From contig MFUU01000014.1 of the NCBI GenBank assembly GCA_001785805.1, forward strand, positions 1 through 29,666: a stretch of 29,666 nucleotides of DNA, written 5' to 3'. A program made the translations under genes and the position numbers. A model generated the notes under the pieces. That model worked only from the letters and a program-made list of their open reading frames with translations, did not search any database and was not told the DNA's origin. Positions 9,734 through 16,806 of this stretch are shown here, one piece after another. This DNA comes from Candidatus Nomurabacteria bacterium RIFCSPLOWO2_01_FULL_39_17. Lineage in GTDB: Bacteria; Patescibacteriota; Minisyncoccia; Phycocordibacterales; UBA9973. The first letter of the stretch is position 1. Every line of letters begins with the position of its first letter.

Positions 9734-11485
9734 TTATTTTTTACTTTTAATTTCTTCCAAGAGCTTGGAAACGAGTTCTTCTTTGGATAGCTGGCCGAGT
9801 TGGCCGGCATCGCGGGATTCGAGGGTAACTTTGTCACTTGTGATTTCTTTATCGCCGATTACAAGCCAGTAAGGAATCTTGCTAATTTTGGCACTGCGTA
9901 CTTTTGAGCCGAGATTCTCATCAGCATCATCCAACTCCGCGCGGATGTTGTTTTCTTTCAATAATTCAAAAACTTGTTTAGCGTATTCATTATGATTCAT
10001 GCGGACGGGTATAACTTTCACCTGCACCGGCGAGAGCCAGAGGGGAAAGTTGCCGGCATAGTGCTCTATCAAAAATCCTATGAAGCGTTCATGAGTGCCG
10101 AGTGGCGCACGATGAATGCAGAGCGGCGTTCGCGGCTTCCCGTCTTTGTCCGTATAGACAAGATTAAATCTTTTGGGAATGGCGAAATCGACTTGGTTGG
10201 TAGCTAAGGTAAATTCTTTTCCGATGGCGCTCCAAACCTCCACATCGATTTTGGGCCCGTAAAAGGCGGCTTCGTTCGCTACTTCCACATAAGGAATTTT
10301 GGATTCTATGAGAACTTCCCGCACCATTTTTTCAGTCTCTAACCATAATTCCGGCTCATCTACATATTTTTTCCCGAGTTCTTTCGGATCATGAGTAGAA
10401 AAACGCATTACATACTTTCCGATACCGAAGATTTTAAAATATTTTAGATACATTTCATTAACAGCTTTAAACTCAGAGACAAATTGTTCTTTGGCGCAAT
10501 AAATATGAGCATCATTCATTGAGAGCATTCTCACTCGCATTAATCCAAAAAGCTCGCCCGACTTCTCGTGCCTATATACAGTTCCGTATTCAGCTAAGCG
10601 AAGCGGTAAATCTCGATAACTTTTTGGCCTAGCAGCAAAAATTTTATGATGATGCGGGCAATTCATCGCTTTTAAATAATACTTTCCGCCTTCGTATTCT
10701 ATCGGCGGATACATTGATTCTTTATAGTAAGGCAAATGTCCTGATTTAAGATACATTGATTCTTTTGCTATGTGGGGAGTTCGGACACGTTCATAACCAG
10801 CTGTAAATTCGGTTTCCTTGGCTAATTTTTCAAGTTCTTCAATAATAATTCCACCATTCGGCAACCAAAGAGGAAGACCCGGTCCCACATCGTCGTCATA
10901 CTCGAAAATATCAAGCAGAGCGCCTAATTTTCTATGGTCCCTTTTTTCCGCTTCTTCTTGCTGTTTGATATAAGCGTCTAATTCTTCTTTTGTCTCAAAA
11001 GCGAGCCCATAGATTCTTGTTAGCATTTTATTTTTCTCGTCTCCACGCCAATAAGCGCCGGCTACGCGGTCGAGCTTGAATGCATCAGGAGAAATATCTT
11101 TCGCCGGGTTTTCTAGATGTCCGCCCCGGCAGAGATCTACGAATTCACCTGATTTATAAAAAGTAATCTTTTCTTTCTTACCCTCTATCTCTTTTATTAG
11201 CTCTATTTTGTATTCGTTTTTTTTAAAATGTTCTTTTGCTTCTTTTTCGCTTTTTTCTTCGCCCTGAAATTCTTTCCAGGTTTTTAAAATTTCCCGCATT
11301 TTCTTTTCTATTTTTGGCAGGTCTTTGTCGGATATGGGGGATTTAAAGTCAAAATCATAGTAAAAACCGTCTTCAATGGTAGGACCGATAGTATTTTTGG
11401 TGTCGGGGTAAAGTTCTATCACTGCAGCCGCCAATAGGTGTGCCAGAGAATGCCTTAAATTATGCAGTTTTTCCTCGTTTATCAT
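9734..11485 (-). CDS. thrS: Threonine--tRNA ligase, lacking the TGS domain
   Basis: ThrS charges tRNA-Thr and edits Ser-tRNA-Thr. The protein starts directly in the editing domain: His12 and His16 of RHSLAH, with Cys119 and His123 of CRGGH, form the metal/editing site. The class II core has the zinc ligands Cys276 (MNCPHH), His327 (DAHIYC) and the His of CIHRAPLG. Motif 2 is TVYRHEKSGELFGLMRVR and motif 3 is GTHERFIGFLIEHYAG. The C-terminal anticodon-binding domain (VKVIPVRMNHNEYAKQV onward) is present. The length of 583 is about 60 short of the usual 640 because the N-terminal TGS domain is absent. It precedes the TrpR-like gene on the same strand by 67 bases. Confidence 0.96.
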   Translation of the reverse strand: MINEEKLHNLRHSLAHLLAAAVIELYPDTKNTIGPTIEDGFYYDFDFKSPISDKDLPKIEKKMREILKTWKEFQGEEKSEKEAKEHFKKNEYKIELIKEIEGKKEKITFYKSGEFVDLCRGGHLENPAKDISPDAFKLDRVAGAYWRGDEKNKMLTRIYGLAFETKEELDAYIKQQEEAEKRDHRKLGALLDIFEYDDDVGPGLPLWLPNGGIIIEELEKLAKETEFTAGYERVRTPHIAKESMYLKSGHLPYYKESMYPPIEYEGGKYYLKAMNCPHHHKIFAARPKSYRDLPLRLAEYGTVYRHEKSGELFGLMRVRMLSMNDAHIYCAKEQFVSEFKAVNEMYLKYFKIFGIGKYVMRFSTHDPKELGKKYVDEPELWLETEKMVREVLIESKIPYVEVANEAAFYGPKIDVEVWSAIGKEFTLATNQVDFAIPKRFNLVYTDKDGKPRTPLCIHRAPLGTHERFIGFLIEHYAGNFPLWLSPVQVKVIPVRMNHNEYAKQVFELLKENNIRAELDDADENLGSKVRSAKISKIPYWLVIGDKEITSDKVTLESRDAGQLGQLSKEELVSKLLEEIKSKK

Positions 11486-11493
11486 CAGCCTTT

Positions 11494-11521
11494 ATAATAT
11501 CACACAATAAATAGGTTACAA
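11494..11521 (-). promoter_or_regulatory. thrS promoter
   Basis: On the minus strand TTGTAA (complement of 11516-11521) and TATTAT (complement of 11494-11499) are 16 bases apart. The -10 box ends eight bases before the thrS ATG at 11485, so the transcript is predicted to be leaderless. Confidence 0.6.
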
Positions 11522-11546
11522 ACTCTTTTTTGGCATACTTTTTATA

Positions 11547-11585
11547 GAGCACGGATATTTTTTTACTAAAAAATTCCTCGTGCTC
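11547..11585. other. Imperfect hairpin between the divergent thrS and rpmF promoters
   Basis: GAGCACG (11547-11553) pairs with CGTGCTC (11579-11585). An inner stem ATTTTTT/AAAAAAT (11557-11563 and 11568-11574) closes a four-base loop. It lies upstream of both promoters, so it is not part of either predicted mRNA. It may be a remnant terminator or a protein site; no function can be assigned. Confidence 0.4.
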
Positions 11586-11633
11586 GCCCCGTCGAGCTCG
11601 CAAGTCTCTTTTAAAAGCACGCCTACAACGAGT

Positions 11634-11661
11634 TTGCAATTCACTTTTAATATGCTACTAT
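11634..11661 (+). promoter_or_regulatory. rpmF promoter
   Basis: TTGCAA (11634-11639) and TACTAT (11656-11661) are separated by 16 bases, with a TGC extended element before the -10 box. The -10 ends ten bases before the ATG at 11672, leaving virtually no leader. Confidence 0.6.
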
Positions 11662-11671
11662 AAAGCACATT

Positions 11672-11896
11672 ATGGTAATAAGAATGAGAAGTACCAAATC
11701 GCATACGAGGAATCGTCGAAGTCACCACGCGCTTGTCGGTAAAAATTTCGTTAAATGTGAAAATTGCACCGAACTTAAAAAAGGGCATACGGTCTGCTTA
11801 TCTTGCGGATTTTATCGCGGGATGAAAGTTCTGGATTTGGTCAAAAAGGCGGAGAAGAAACAAAAAAAAGCGAAAACAGCTCTAGCAAAGAGCTAG
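11672..11896 (+). CDS. rpmF: 50S ribosomal protein L32
   Basis: A 74-residue basic protein with the L32 layout: an N-terminal arm (RMRSTKSHTRNRRSHHAL), a zinc ribbon CENC...CLSC (Cys pairs near residues 33/36 and 46/49), and GFYRGMKVLDL. A Lys/Ala-rich tail follows. L32 sits in the large ribosomal subunit near the peptidyl transferase centre. The ATG at 11672 suits the promoter spacing and the N-terminal arm; the Met at residue 5 (11684) is a less likely alternative. nusB follows 91 bases later. Confidence 0.92.
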   Translation: MVIRMRSTKSHTRNRRSHHALVGKNFVKCENCTELKKGHTVCLSCGFYRGMKVLDLVKKAEKKQKKAKTALAKS

Positions 11897-11908
11897 TTTA
11901 TAAAGTAG

Positions 11909-11977
11909 AAAGTTATAAAGTTTGTAAAGTTGGGAAGGTTCTGGATTTTCTTTTAACTTTATGAACTTTATAACTTT
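11909..11977. repeat. Long AT-rich inverted repeat between rpmF and nusB
   Basis: The arms 11909-11931 and 11955-11977 are complementary over 23 bases with two mismatches, around a 23-base loop. Each arm is built from repeats of AAAGTT / AACTTT. Both arms lie in the rpmF-nusB gap, so the RNA would form a long hairpin there. It could attenuate or process the transcript or be a small repeat element. No T run follows, so it is not a standard terminator. Confidence 0.6.
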
Positions 11978-11987
11978 GAACTAATAC

Positions 11988-12887
11988 ATGGCGAATAGGC
12001 ACCTTTCCAGATCAATAGTTTTGCAGACGCTTTTTGAATGGGATTTTAAAAATTCTAAAAATTTTAACCTAAAAGAATCTTTGACCAGGAACCTTAAAGA
12101 ATTCGCTCCCGGACTTGAAGAGGATACCTTCGTTTTCTCTCTGACGGAGCAAATAATGAAAAAACGCATAGTAATAGATGAAATCATAGAAAAAGCCGCC
12201 CCAGACTGGCCAATTGATAAAATTTCCATTGTTGACCGCAACATACTTCGCATCGGTCTCACTGAATTACTTTTCGGCGACAGGGTGCAGGTGCCACCTA
12301 AAGTGGCTATCAATGAAGCAATAGAATTGGCGAAAACTTTCGGCGGAGAAAATTCGGGTAAATTCGTTAACGGCGTATTAGGCGCTATATATAAAGAAAT
12401 AGGAGAACCCGGCAAGGACGAAAAAAGCAAAAAAAAGAAAAATAAGGAACCAGTGGACACTACGAAATTGTTAGTGGAGAAATTCGGCGGAGCCCTAATC
12501 TATGCGAGAAAGAATAAAGAATTATATCTCGCCTTTGTTCATGATGTATTCGGCTATTGGACCCTATCCAAGGGTCATATCGATGAGGGGGAGAGTGTGG
12601 AAGATGGTACCGTGAAACGGATTAAAGAAGAAATCGGCCTAGATATAAAAATAAGACAATTCTTGGGAGAAAATAAGTATGTGGCCTCGCACCCGGAAAA
12701 AGGCAAGACTTTGAAGAAAGTTTCTTATTTTTTAGCAGAGAGCGAATATCGTGATTTTAAATTTGAAATTTCTGGCGGACTTGATGGAGCGAGATGGTTC
12801 CAGTTGTCTGAAATACCGGAACTGCGGATTTATAATGATATTATTCCACTTATCAGCAAAGCGGTTGAGATAATTTCAAAACAATGA
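11988..12887 (+). CDS. nusB: NusB antitermination factor fused to a C-terminal Nudix-fold domain
   Basis: Residues about 1-140 are Nus[34 protein letters not shown] and [29 protein letters not shown] closes the domain. NusB binds boxA RNA with S10 during rRNA transcription. A Lys-rich linker (about 145-157) leads to a Nudix-type domain: [23 protein letters not shown] and the Nudix box at 196-218. The box runs G-x5-E-x7-KRIKEEIGL, so the usual Arg-Glu pair is Lys-Arg (210-211) while Glu214 and Glu215 are kept. The general-base Glu is therefore lost, and activity may be altered or absent. The stop overlaps the rnc start (ATGA), indicating coupling. The fusion is read from one uninterrupted frame. 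Confidence 0.88.
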   Translation: MANRHLSRSIVLQTLFEWDFKNSKNFNLKESLTRNLKEFAPGLEEDTFVFSLTEQIMKKRIVIDEIIEKAAPDWPIDKISIVDRNILRIGLTELLFGDRVQVPPKVAINEAIELAKTFGGENSGKFVNGVLGAIYKEIGEPGKDEKSKKKKNKEPVDTTKLLVEKFGGALIYARKNKELYLAFVHDVFGYWTLSKGHIDEGESVEDGTVKRIKEEIGLDIKIRQFLGENKYVASHPEKGKTLKKVSYFLAESEYRDFKFEISGGLDGARWFQLSEIPELRIYNDIIPLISKAVEIISKQ

Positions 12888-13579
12888 TTAAATTTTCAGA
12901 TTTTGAGAAAAAAACAAAAATAATTTTTAAAAACAAAGACTTGCTCAAACAAGCTTTTATTCACCGTTCCTACATCAATGAAAATGAGAATTCCGGTTTT
13001 TCGCACAACGAACGGCTGGAATTCTTAGGCGACGCCGTGTTAGAACTTATCGTCACCAATTTCTTGTATAAAAAATATCCGGATTATACCGAAGGAGAAT
13101 TAACAGCGCTCCGCAGTGCTCTGGTGAATGCTGTTATTATTTCCGACATTGCTCTTAAAGTTGGCATGAATAATTATCTGCTTTTGTCTAAGGGAGAAAA
13201 TAAAGATACGGGCAAAGCCAGGCAATACATTCTCGCCAACACCTATGAAGCCTATGTCGGAGCGGTTTATTTAGACCAGGGATACAATGCAGCTGAAAAA
13301 TTTATAACCAATTCGCTCCTGCCAGAGACCGAAGAAATTGTAAATAAAAAACTTTGGCGCGATGCAAAATCTCTGGTGCAGGAAAAAGCGCAAGAGTTCA
13401 TTGGTGTTACCCCATCTTATAAAGTTTTGAACGAATCAGGGCCCGATCATGAGAAAAATTTTACCGTTGGAATTTTATTCGGCGAAGACTTGATAGCTTC
13501 CGGTAAAGGCAAGTCCAAGCAAGAAGCAGCACAGGCGGCGGCGGAGGCGGCATTAAAAGCAAAAAATTGGCTTGATTAA
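12884..13579 (+). CDS. rnc: Ribonuclease III
   Basis: RNase III cleaves double-stranded RNA, including rRNA precursors. The signature [13 protein letters not shown] is at 41-53, with Glu43, Glu46 and Asp50. The [12 protein letters not shown] helix near 70 and [16 protein letters not shown] near 116-131 complete the catalytic site. In the latter, Asn119 stands where E. coli has Asp114; Glu122 (E. coli Glu117) is kept. The C-terminal double-stranded RNA-binding domain runs from about 160 to the end, with [18 protein letters not shown]. The ATG overlaps the nusB stop by four bases, and smc follows after four bases. The rnc-smc order is classical in many bacteria. Confidence 0.95.
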   Translation: MIKFSDFEKKTKIIFKNKDLLKQAFIHRSYINENENSGFSHNERLEFLGDAVLELIVTNFLYKKYPDYTEGELTALRSALVNAVIISDIALKVGMNNYLLLSKGENKDTGKARQYILANTYEAYVGAVYLDQGYNAAEKFITNSLLPETEEIVNKKLWRDAKSLVQEKAQEFIGVTPSYKVLNESGPDHEKNFTVGILFGEDLIASGKGKSKQEAAQAAAEAALKAKNWLD

Positions 13580-13583
13580 ATAA

Positions 13584-15818
13584 ATGCGATTAAAGAATCT
13601 TGAAATAAACGGTTTTAAATCTTTTTCCCAAAAAACTAATTTGGATTTTTCTAATCCAATAGTTTGTATCGTGGGTCCCAACGGTTCCGGCAAGTCAAAT
13701 GTCGTGGAAGCGTTTCGTTTTGTTCTTGGGGAGCAATCTATGAAATCAATGCGCGGAAAATTGGGACTGGATCTCATATTCAAAGGATCTAAACACTTAT
13801 CTCGCAGTTCACACGCAAGTGTTTTTATATATTTCAATAATTCTGATAAAATTTTCAAACTTACTAATGATGGGGGAGAAAACGTCAATTTAAATTATGA
13901 TACGATAAACATCGGCAGAGAGGTATACGCCGATGGACTCAATAAATATATTTTAAATGGTGGAGAAGTTAGGCTGAAAGACATACACAATCTATTGGCG
14001 TCAGTCAGTATCGGCTCTTCAGGACATCACATTATTTCTCAGGGCGAGGCGGACAGAATATTAAACGCAAACGGCCGAGAAAGAAAAGAAATGATAGAAG
14101 ACGCACTCGGACTGAAAATATATCAATATAAAATAAAAGAAGCGGAACGCAAGCTCGAACGCACTGACAATAATATGAAAGAGGTTGTGCTATTGCGGCG
14201 AGAAAACGCTCCACACTTGAATTTCCTGAAAAAACAAATGGAAAAATTTGAAAAAGCGAAAGAAATGCAGGCAGAACTCGCGTCTTTGTATAAAGAATAT
14301 CTTAAAAACGAAAGTGTTTATTTGGAACTGGAAAGAAATAATTTAGCCAAGGAAAAAACGAGTGTTGCCAAAGAAATAAAAAGTATCGATCAACATATTG
14401 CTTCAATAGAAGACGGCACATCACAGAAAGAAAATGAAAAAATTGAAGAACTGAGAAATTCAGAACGAAAGAGTAATGAAATTCGCGCCACGAAGGGCGA
14501 GATAGGACGAAAGCTGGGAAGGATAGAAGGAATGATAGAGGTAGAAGAACGCCAAGCGGAAGAAAAGGCGGAAGTCATAGCACTATCGCCGGAAGAAGTT
14601 AAAACAATTATCGGTGATATAAATGTTGCGGTAGATGAAGCCCTAAATAAAAATAATACAACAGACATTAAACCGATTCTTCTGCGTATCAAAGATATTT
14701 TAAACAAATTTCACAAGAGATCGGAAAATCAACAAAAATTAGGATACGAAGTTGAGATTAATAATCTGAAAAATACTCGAGATACTGTTTTAACCGAAAT
14801 AAAAAAAATTGAGGCAGAAGAAAATAAAATTGCAGAGAAAATAGAAAGTCTCAGAAAAGAGATTCAAGAAATCATACAGACACTACGCGACAAGGAAAAA
14901 GACAAATTTAGCTTTAAAGTCAAGCACCAGGAGCTCTCTTCTGCCTTGGAGCTTATAGCCCTGAAAGAGAATAATCTAAATCGGGAAATTGAAACCTTTG
15001 AAAACGAAATAAAGGAAGGCGAAGTGCTGATCGGCGCAGAAATCCTGGCTTATAAAAACTTTGAAATAAAAGAAGTTTCGGATAGACACACGCAAGAAGA
15101 ACAAAGGAAAAAAATTGAACGTATTAAAATAAAATTAGAAGATACAAGAACTTCCGGGGGTACAGAAGTGATGAAGGAGTTTGAAGAGATGAAAGAGCGG
15201 GATCAATTTTTAGAGAAAGAGTTGGCAGATCTCTCGGCCAGCTTAAAGATAATACAAAAGTTGATTGCCGATTTGAAAGAAAAAATTGATATAGAATTCA
15301 AGGAAGGCATAAAGAAAATAAACGTGGAATTTCAGGAATTTTTCTCTCTGATGTTCGGCGGAGGGCATGGCTCTCTTTCTATTATAGAAGAGAAAAAAAG
15401 AAGGAGAGTAGAATTAGATGAAAACGGAGAAGAATTATTCGACGGCGAAGAGGAAGAAATAGAGCAGGGAATAGATATTAATGTCTCTCTCCCGCATAAA
15501 AAGGTGAAAGAACTCCACGCGCTATCCGGCGGAGAGAGGTCGCTTACTTCTATCGCGTTACTTTTCGCCATGTCGCAAGTGAATCCTCCGCCATTTTTAG
15601 TCTTAGACGAAACTGATGCTACGCTTGATGAAGCGAATTCACGCAAATACGGCGATATGCTGGAGAAGCTTTCCAAGCAGTCCCAGCTTGTTGTTGTCAC
15701 CCATAATCGCGAAACAATGTCCCGCGCGGGAGTGCTCTATGGAGTCACTATTGGCAGTAATGGCGCTTCTAAACTTCTCTCTGTAAAATTCGACGAAGCT
15801 ACGGCAATTGCGAAGTAA
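13584..15818 (+). CDS. smc: Short SMC-family chromosome segregation ATPase
   Basis: SMC proteins compact and segregate chromosomes. The N-terminal head has LEINGFKSF and Walker A GPNGSGKSN (31-39). The C-terminal head has the ABC signature LSGGERS (647-653) and Walker B FLVLDETDATLDEAN (Asp675, Glu676). The two heads are joined by charged coiled-coil helices (about 170-330 and 390-580). At 744 residues it is far shorter than the usual 1150-1200. The middle (about 325-390) has a short helical stretch rather than the Gly-rich hinge of about 150 residues, and no CxxC zinc hook of Rad50. ATPase parts look intact. No scpA or scpB is in the window. It is the last gene of the nusB-rnc-smc run. Confidence 0.9.
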   Translation: MRLKNLEINGFKSFSQKTNLDFSNPIVCIVGPNGSGKSNVVEAFRFVLGEQSMKSMRGKLGLDLIFKGSKHLSRSSHASVFIYFNNSDKIFKLTNDGGENVNLNYDTINIGREVYADGLNKYILNGGEVRLKDIHNLLASVSIGSSGHHIISQGEADRILNANGRERKEMIEDALGLKIYQYKIKEAERKLERTDNNMKEVVLLRRENAPHLNFLKKQMEKFEKAKEMQAELASLYKEYLKNESVYLELERNNLAKEKTSVAKEIKSIDQHIASIEDGTSQKENEKIEELRNSERKSNEIRATKGEIGRKLGRIEGMIEVEERQAEEKAEVIALSPEEVKTIIGDINVAVDEALNKNNTTDIKPILLRIKDILNKFHKRSENQQKLGYEVEINNLKNTRDTVLTEIKKIEAEENKIAEKIESLRKEIQEIIQTLRDKEKDKFSFKVKHQELSSALELIALKENNLNREIETFENEIKEGEVLIGAEILAYKNFEIKEVSDRHTQEEQRKKIERIKIKLEDTRTSGGTEVMKEFEEMKERDQFLEKELADLSASLKIIQKLIADLKEKIDIEFKEGIKKINVEFQEFFSLMFGGGHGSLSIIEEKKRRRVELDENGEELFDGEEEEIEQGIDINVSLPHKKVKELHALSGGERSLTSIALLFAMSQVNPPPFLVLDETDATLDEANSRKYGDMLEKLSKQSQLVVVTHNRETMSRAGVLYGVTIGSNGASKLLSVKFDEATAIAK

Positions 15819-15856
15819 GCTTATGTAATAAGGATTTAAATCCACCCCAAAAATAC

Positions 15857-15886
15857 TTGACAAATAGGTATTTAATATGATATAAT
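15857..15886 (+). promoter_or_regulatory. Strong promoter of GC-rich unit II
   Basis: Consensus TTGACA (15857-15862) and TATAAT (15881-15886) are 18 bases apart. The transcript would start near 15893, giving a leader of 76 bases to the first ATG (15969) or about 103 to the next (15996). Confidence 0.75.
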
Positions 15887-15952
15887 ATAAGAGTATTATG
15901 CTCTTTAAAATTTTACGAAAATGCAATTTGTCGTCCTAGCTTCTAGTATGTG

Positions 15953-15981
15953 AACTGTCAAACATCGGATGTTTGACAGTT
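15953..15981 (+). promoter_or_regulatory. 13-bp perfect leader hairpin at the start of GC-rich unit II
   Basis: AACTGTCAAACAT (15953-15965) pairs perfectly with ATGTTTGACAGTT (15969-15981) around the loop CGG. The first possible ATG of the downstream gene opens the 3' arm. There is no T run, so it is not a terminator. Sequestration of the start or a protein site are the likely roles. A 10-codon ORF (15921-15953) ends exactly where the hairpin begins. Confidence 0.65.
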
Positions 15982-16643
15982 GTGTATTGGAAGCTATGGC
16001 GACGCTCCGTCGTCCTCTAGTGCAAACATTTGAGAAAGGAAACGTCCAAGTGGACACACCCTTGATCAAGCGCGCGTACAATCTCGGGTTAAAGGCAGTG
16101 CCGAATTTCACGACGCTGTCCGAAGATGAGATCGCCTTCTACGAGGGGAATCTCGATCAGCTACCCGTGGCGGTCGCTCGGGGATTCATTGTCCCCGAAC
16201 CCGTGCTGGACTTCATCGTCCGCGTGGACCGCTCCGTCAAGCCGAACTACCCTGACTGGATGAAGAAGCTGATGCACCCCGAACTGGAACTCGCGGGACC
16301 CGCTGAATACGACCTCTCGCAGGTTGAAGAGTGGCTCCACGACGACCAGAAGCGTGGCTCCGTGGTGGGCAACACCATCTACAAGCACTTGCAGAAAGGC
16401 GACAACCTCGCCACCTGCCTGAACTTGCAGGATGGGCTTGCCATTCAAGCCAAGGGCATCGCTGTCTTCCGCAAGTTGTTTGCGGGCAAGGCGGTGTTCC
16501 TGTGGGGCTCGGTCGTGCAGAACCACTTCGGCAGCCTGCGTGTCCCGTATCTCATTGAGAACGGTGGCGAGGTCGTGGTGTTTTGGGACTGGCTGGACTA
16601 CAGCTGGCGCTCCGACTTCCCCGCTCTTCGCTTCAGCAAGTAG
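15969..16643 (+). CDS. Conserved-looking hypothetical protein, 224 aa, in GC-rich unit II
   Basis: I do not recognise a characterised family. The protein is soluble, with no signal peptide or membrane helix. Notable segments are PLIKRAYNLGLKAVPNFTTLSEDEIAFYE (in two adjacent blocks), VPEPVLDFIVRVDRS, PDWMKKLMHPELE, NLQDGLAIQAKG, and a Trp-rich end FWDWLDYSWRSDFPALRF. The coding sequence is much richer in G+C than its neighbours (36 of 60 in 16321-16380) and uses different codons, a sign of transfer or special selection. The start is uncertain: the ATG at 15969 lies in a perfect hairpin; ATG 15996 (MATLRRPL) follows a GGAAG. It has its own promoter and a structured 3' region. An earlier memory of similar proteins in other Patescibacteria cannot be confirmed here. 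Confidence 0.7.
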   Translation: MFDSCVLEAMATLRRPLVQTFEKGNVQVDTPLIKRAYNLGLKAVPNFTTLSEDEIAFYEGNLDQLPVAVARGFIVPEPVLDFIVRVDRSVKPNYPDWMKKLMHPELELAGPAEYDLSQVEEWLHDDQKRGSVVGNTIYKHLQKGDNLATCLNLQDGLAIQAKGIAVFRKLFAGKAVFLWGSVVQNHFGSLRVPYLIENGGEVVVFWDWLDYSWRSDFPALRFSK

Positions 16644-16719
16644 CACTCTGGACTTGGGGAACTGTGGTCTTTTTGACACTTTGCCCTTTGTCCTTGCATT
16701 CGCGTTTTTTGGACATCAC

Positions 16720-16796
16720 CACTTGTGTGTGGATGGTGCAGAACAACGCATCATTCACACACAAGTGAGTTGTTGGATTATTCCACGCTCACTTGT
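16720..16796 (+). terminator. Overlapping alternative hairpins after GC-rich unit II
   Basis: CACTTGTGTGTG (16720-16731) pairs perfectly with CACACACAAGTG (16756-16767); the interior forms a further 7-bp stem with one G-T pair. The second arm also extends as ACAAGTGAG (16761-16769), which pairs with CTCACTTGT (16788-16796) followed by TTTCTT. The two structures exclude each other. Either may serve as a terminator between the convergent genes; the second has the T-rich tail. Confidence 0.55.
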
Positions 16797-16806
16797 TTTC
16801 TTAAAT

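Noticed and set aside
11516..11788. Minus-strand frame of 90 codons over rpmF and its promoter
   Set aside because: It is antisense to rpmF, which is well identified, and covers both divergent promoters.
15921..15953. Ten-codon leader ORF before the hairpin of GC-rich unit II
   Set aside because: There is no ribosome-binding site and the length is trivial; I mention it only as context for the hairpin.
16161..16679. Minus-strand open frame of 172 codons opposite the GC-rich unknown gene
   Set aside because: High G+C opens several frames here; the plus-strand frame has the promoter and more protein-like composition. It cannot be excluded wholly.
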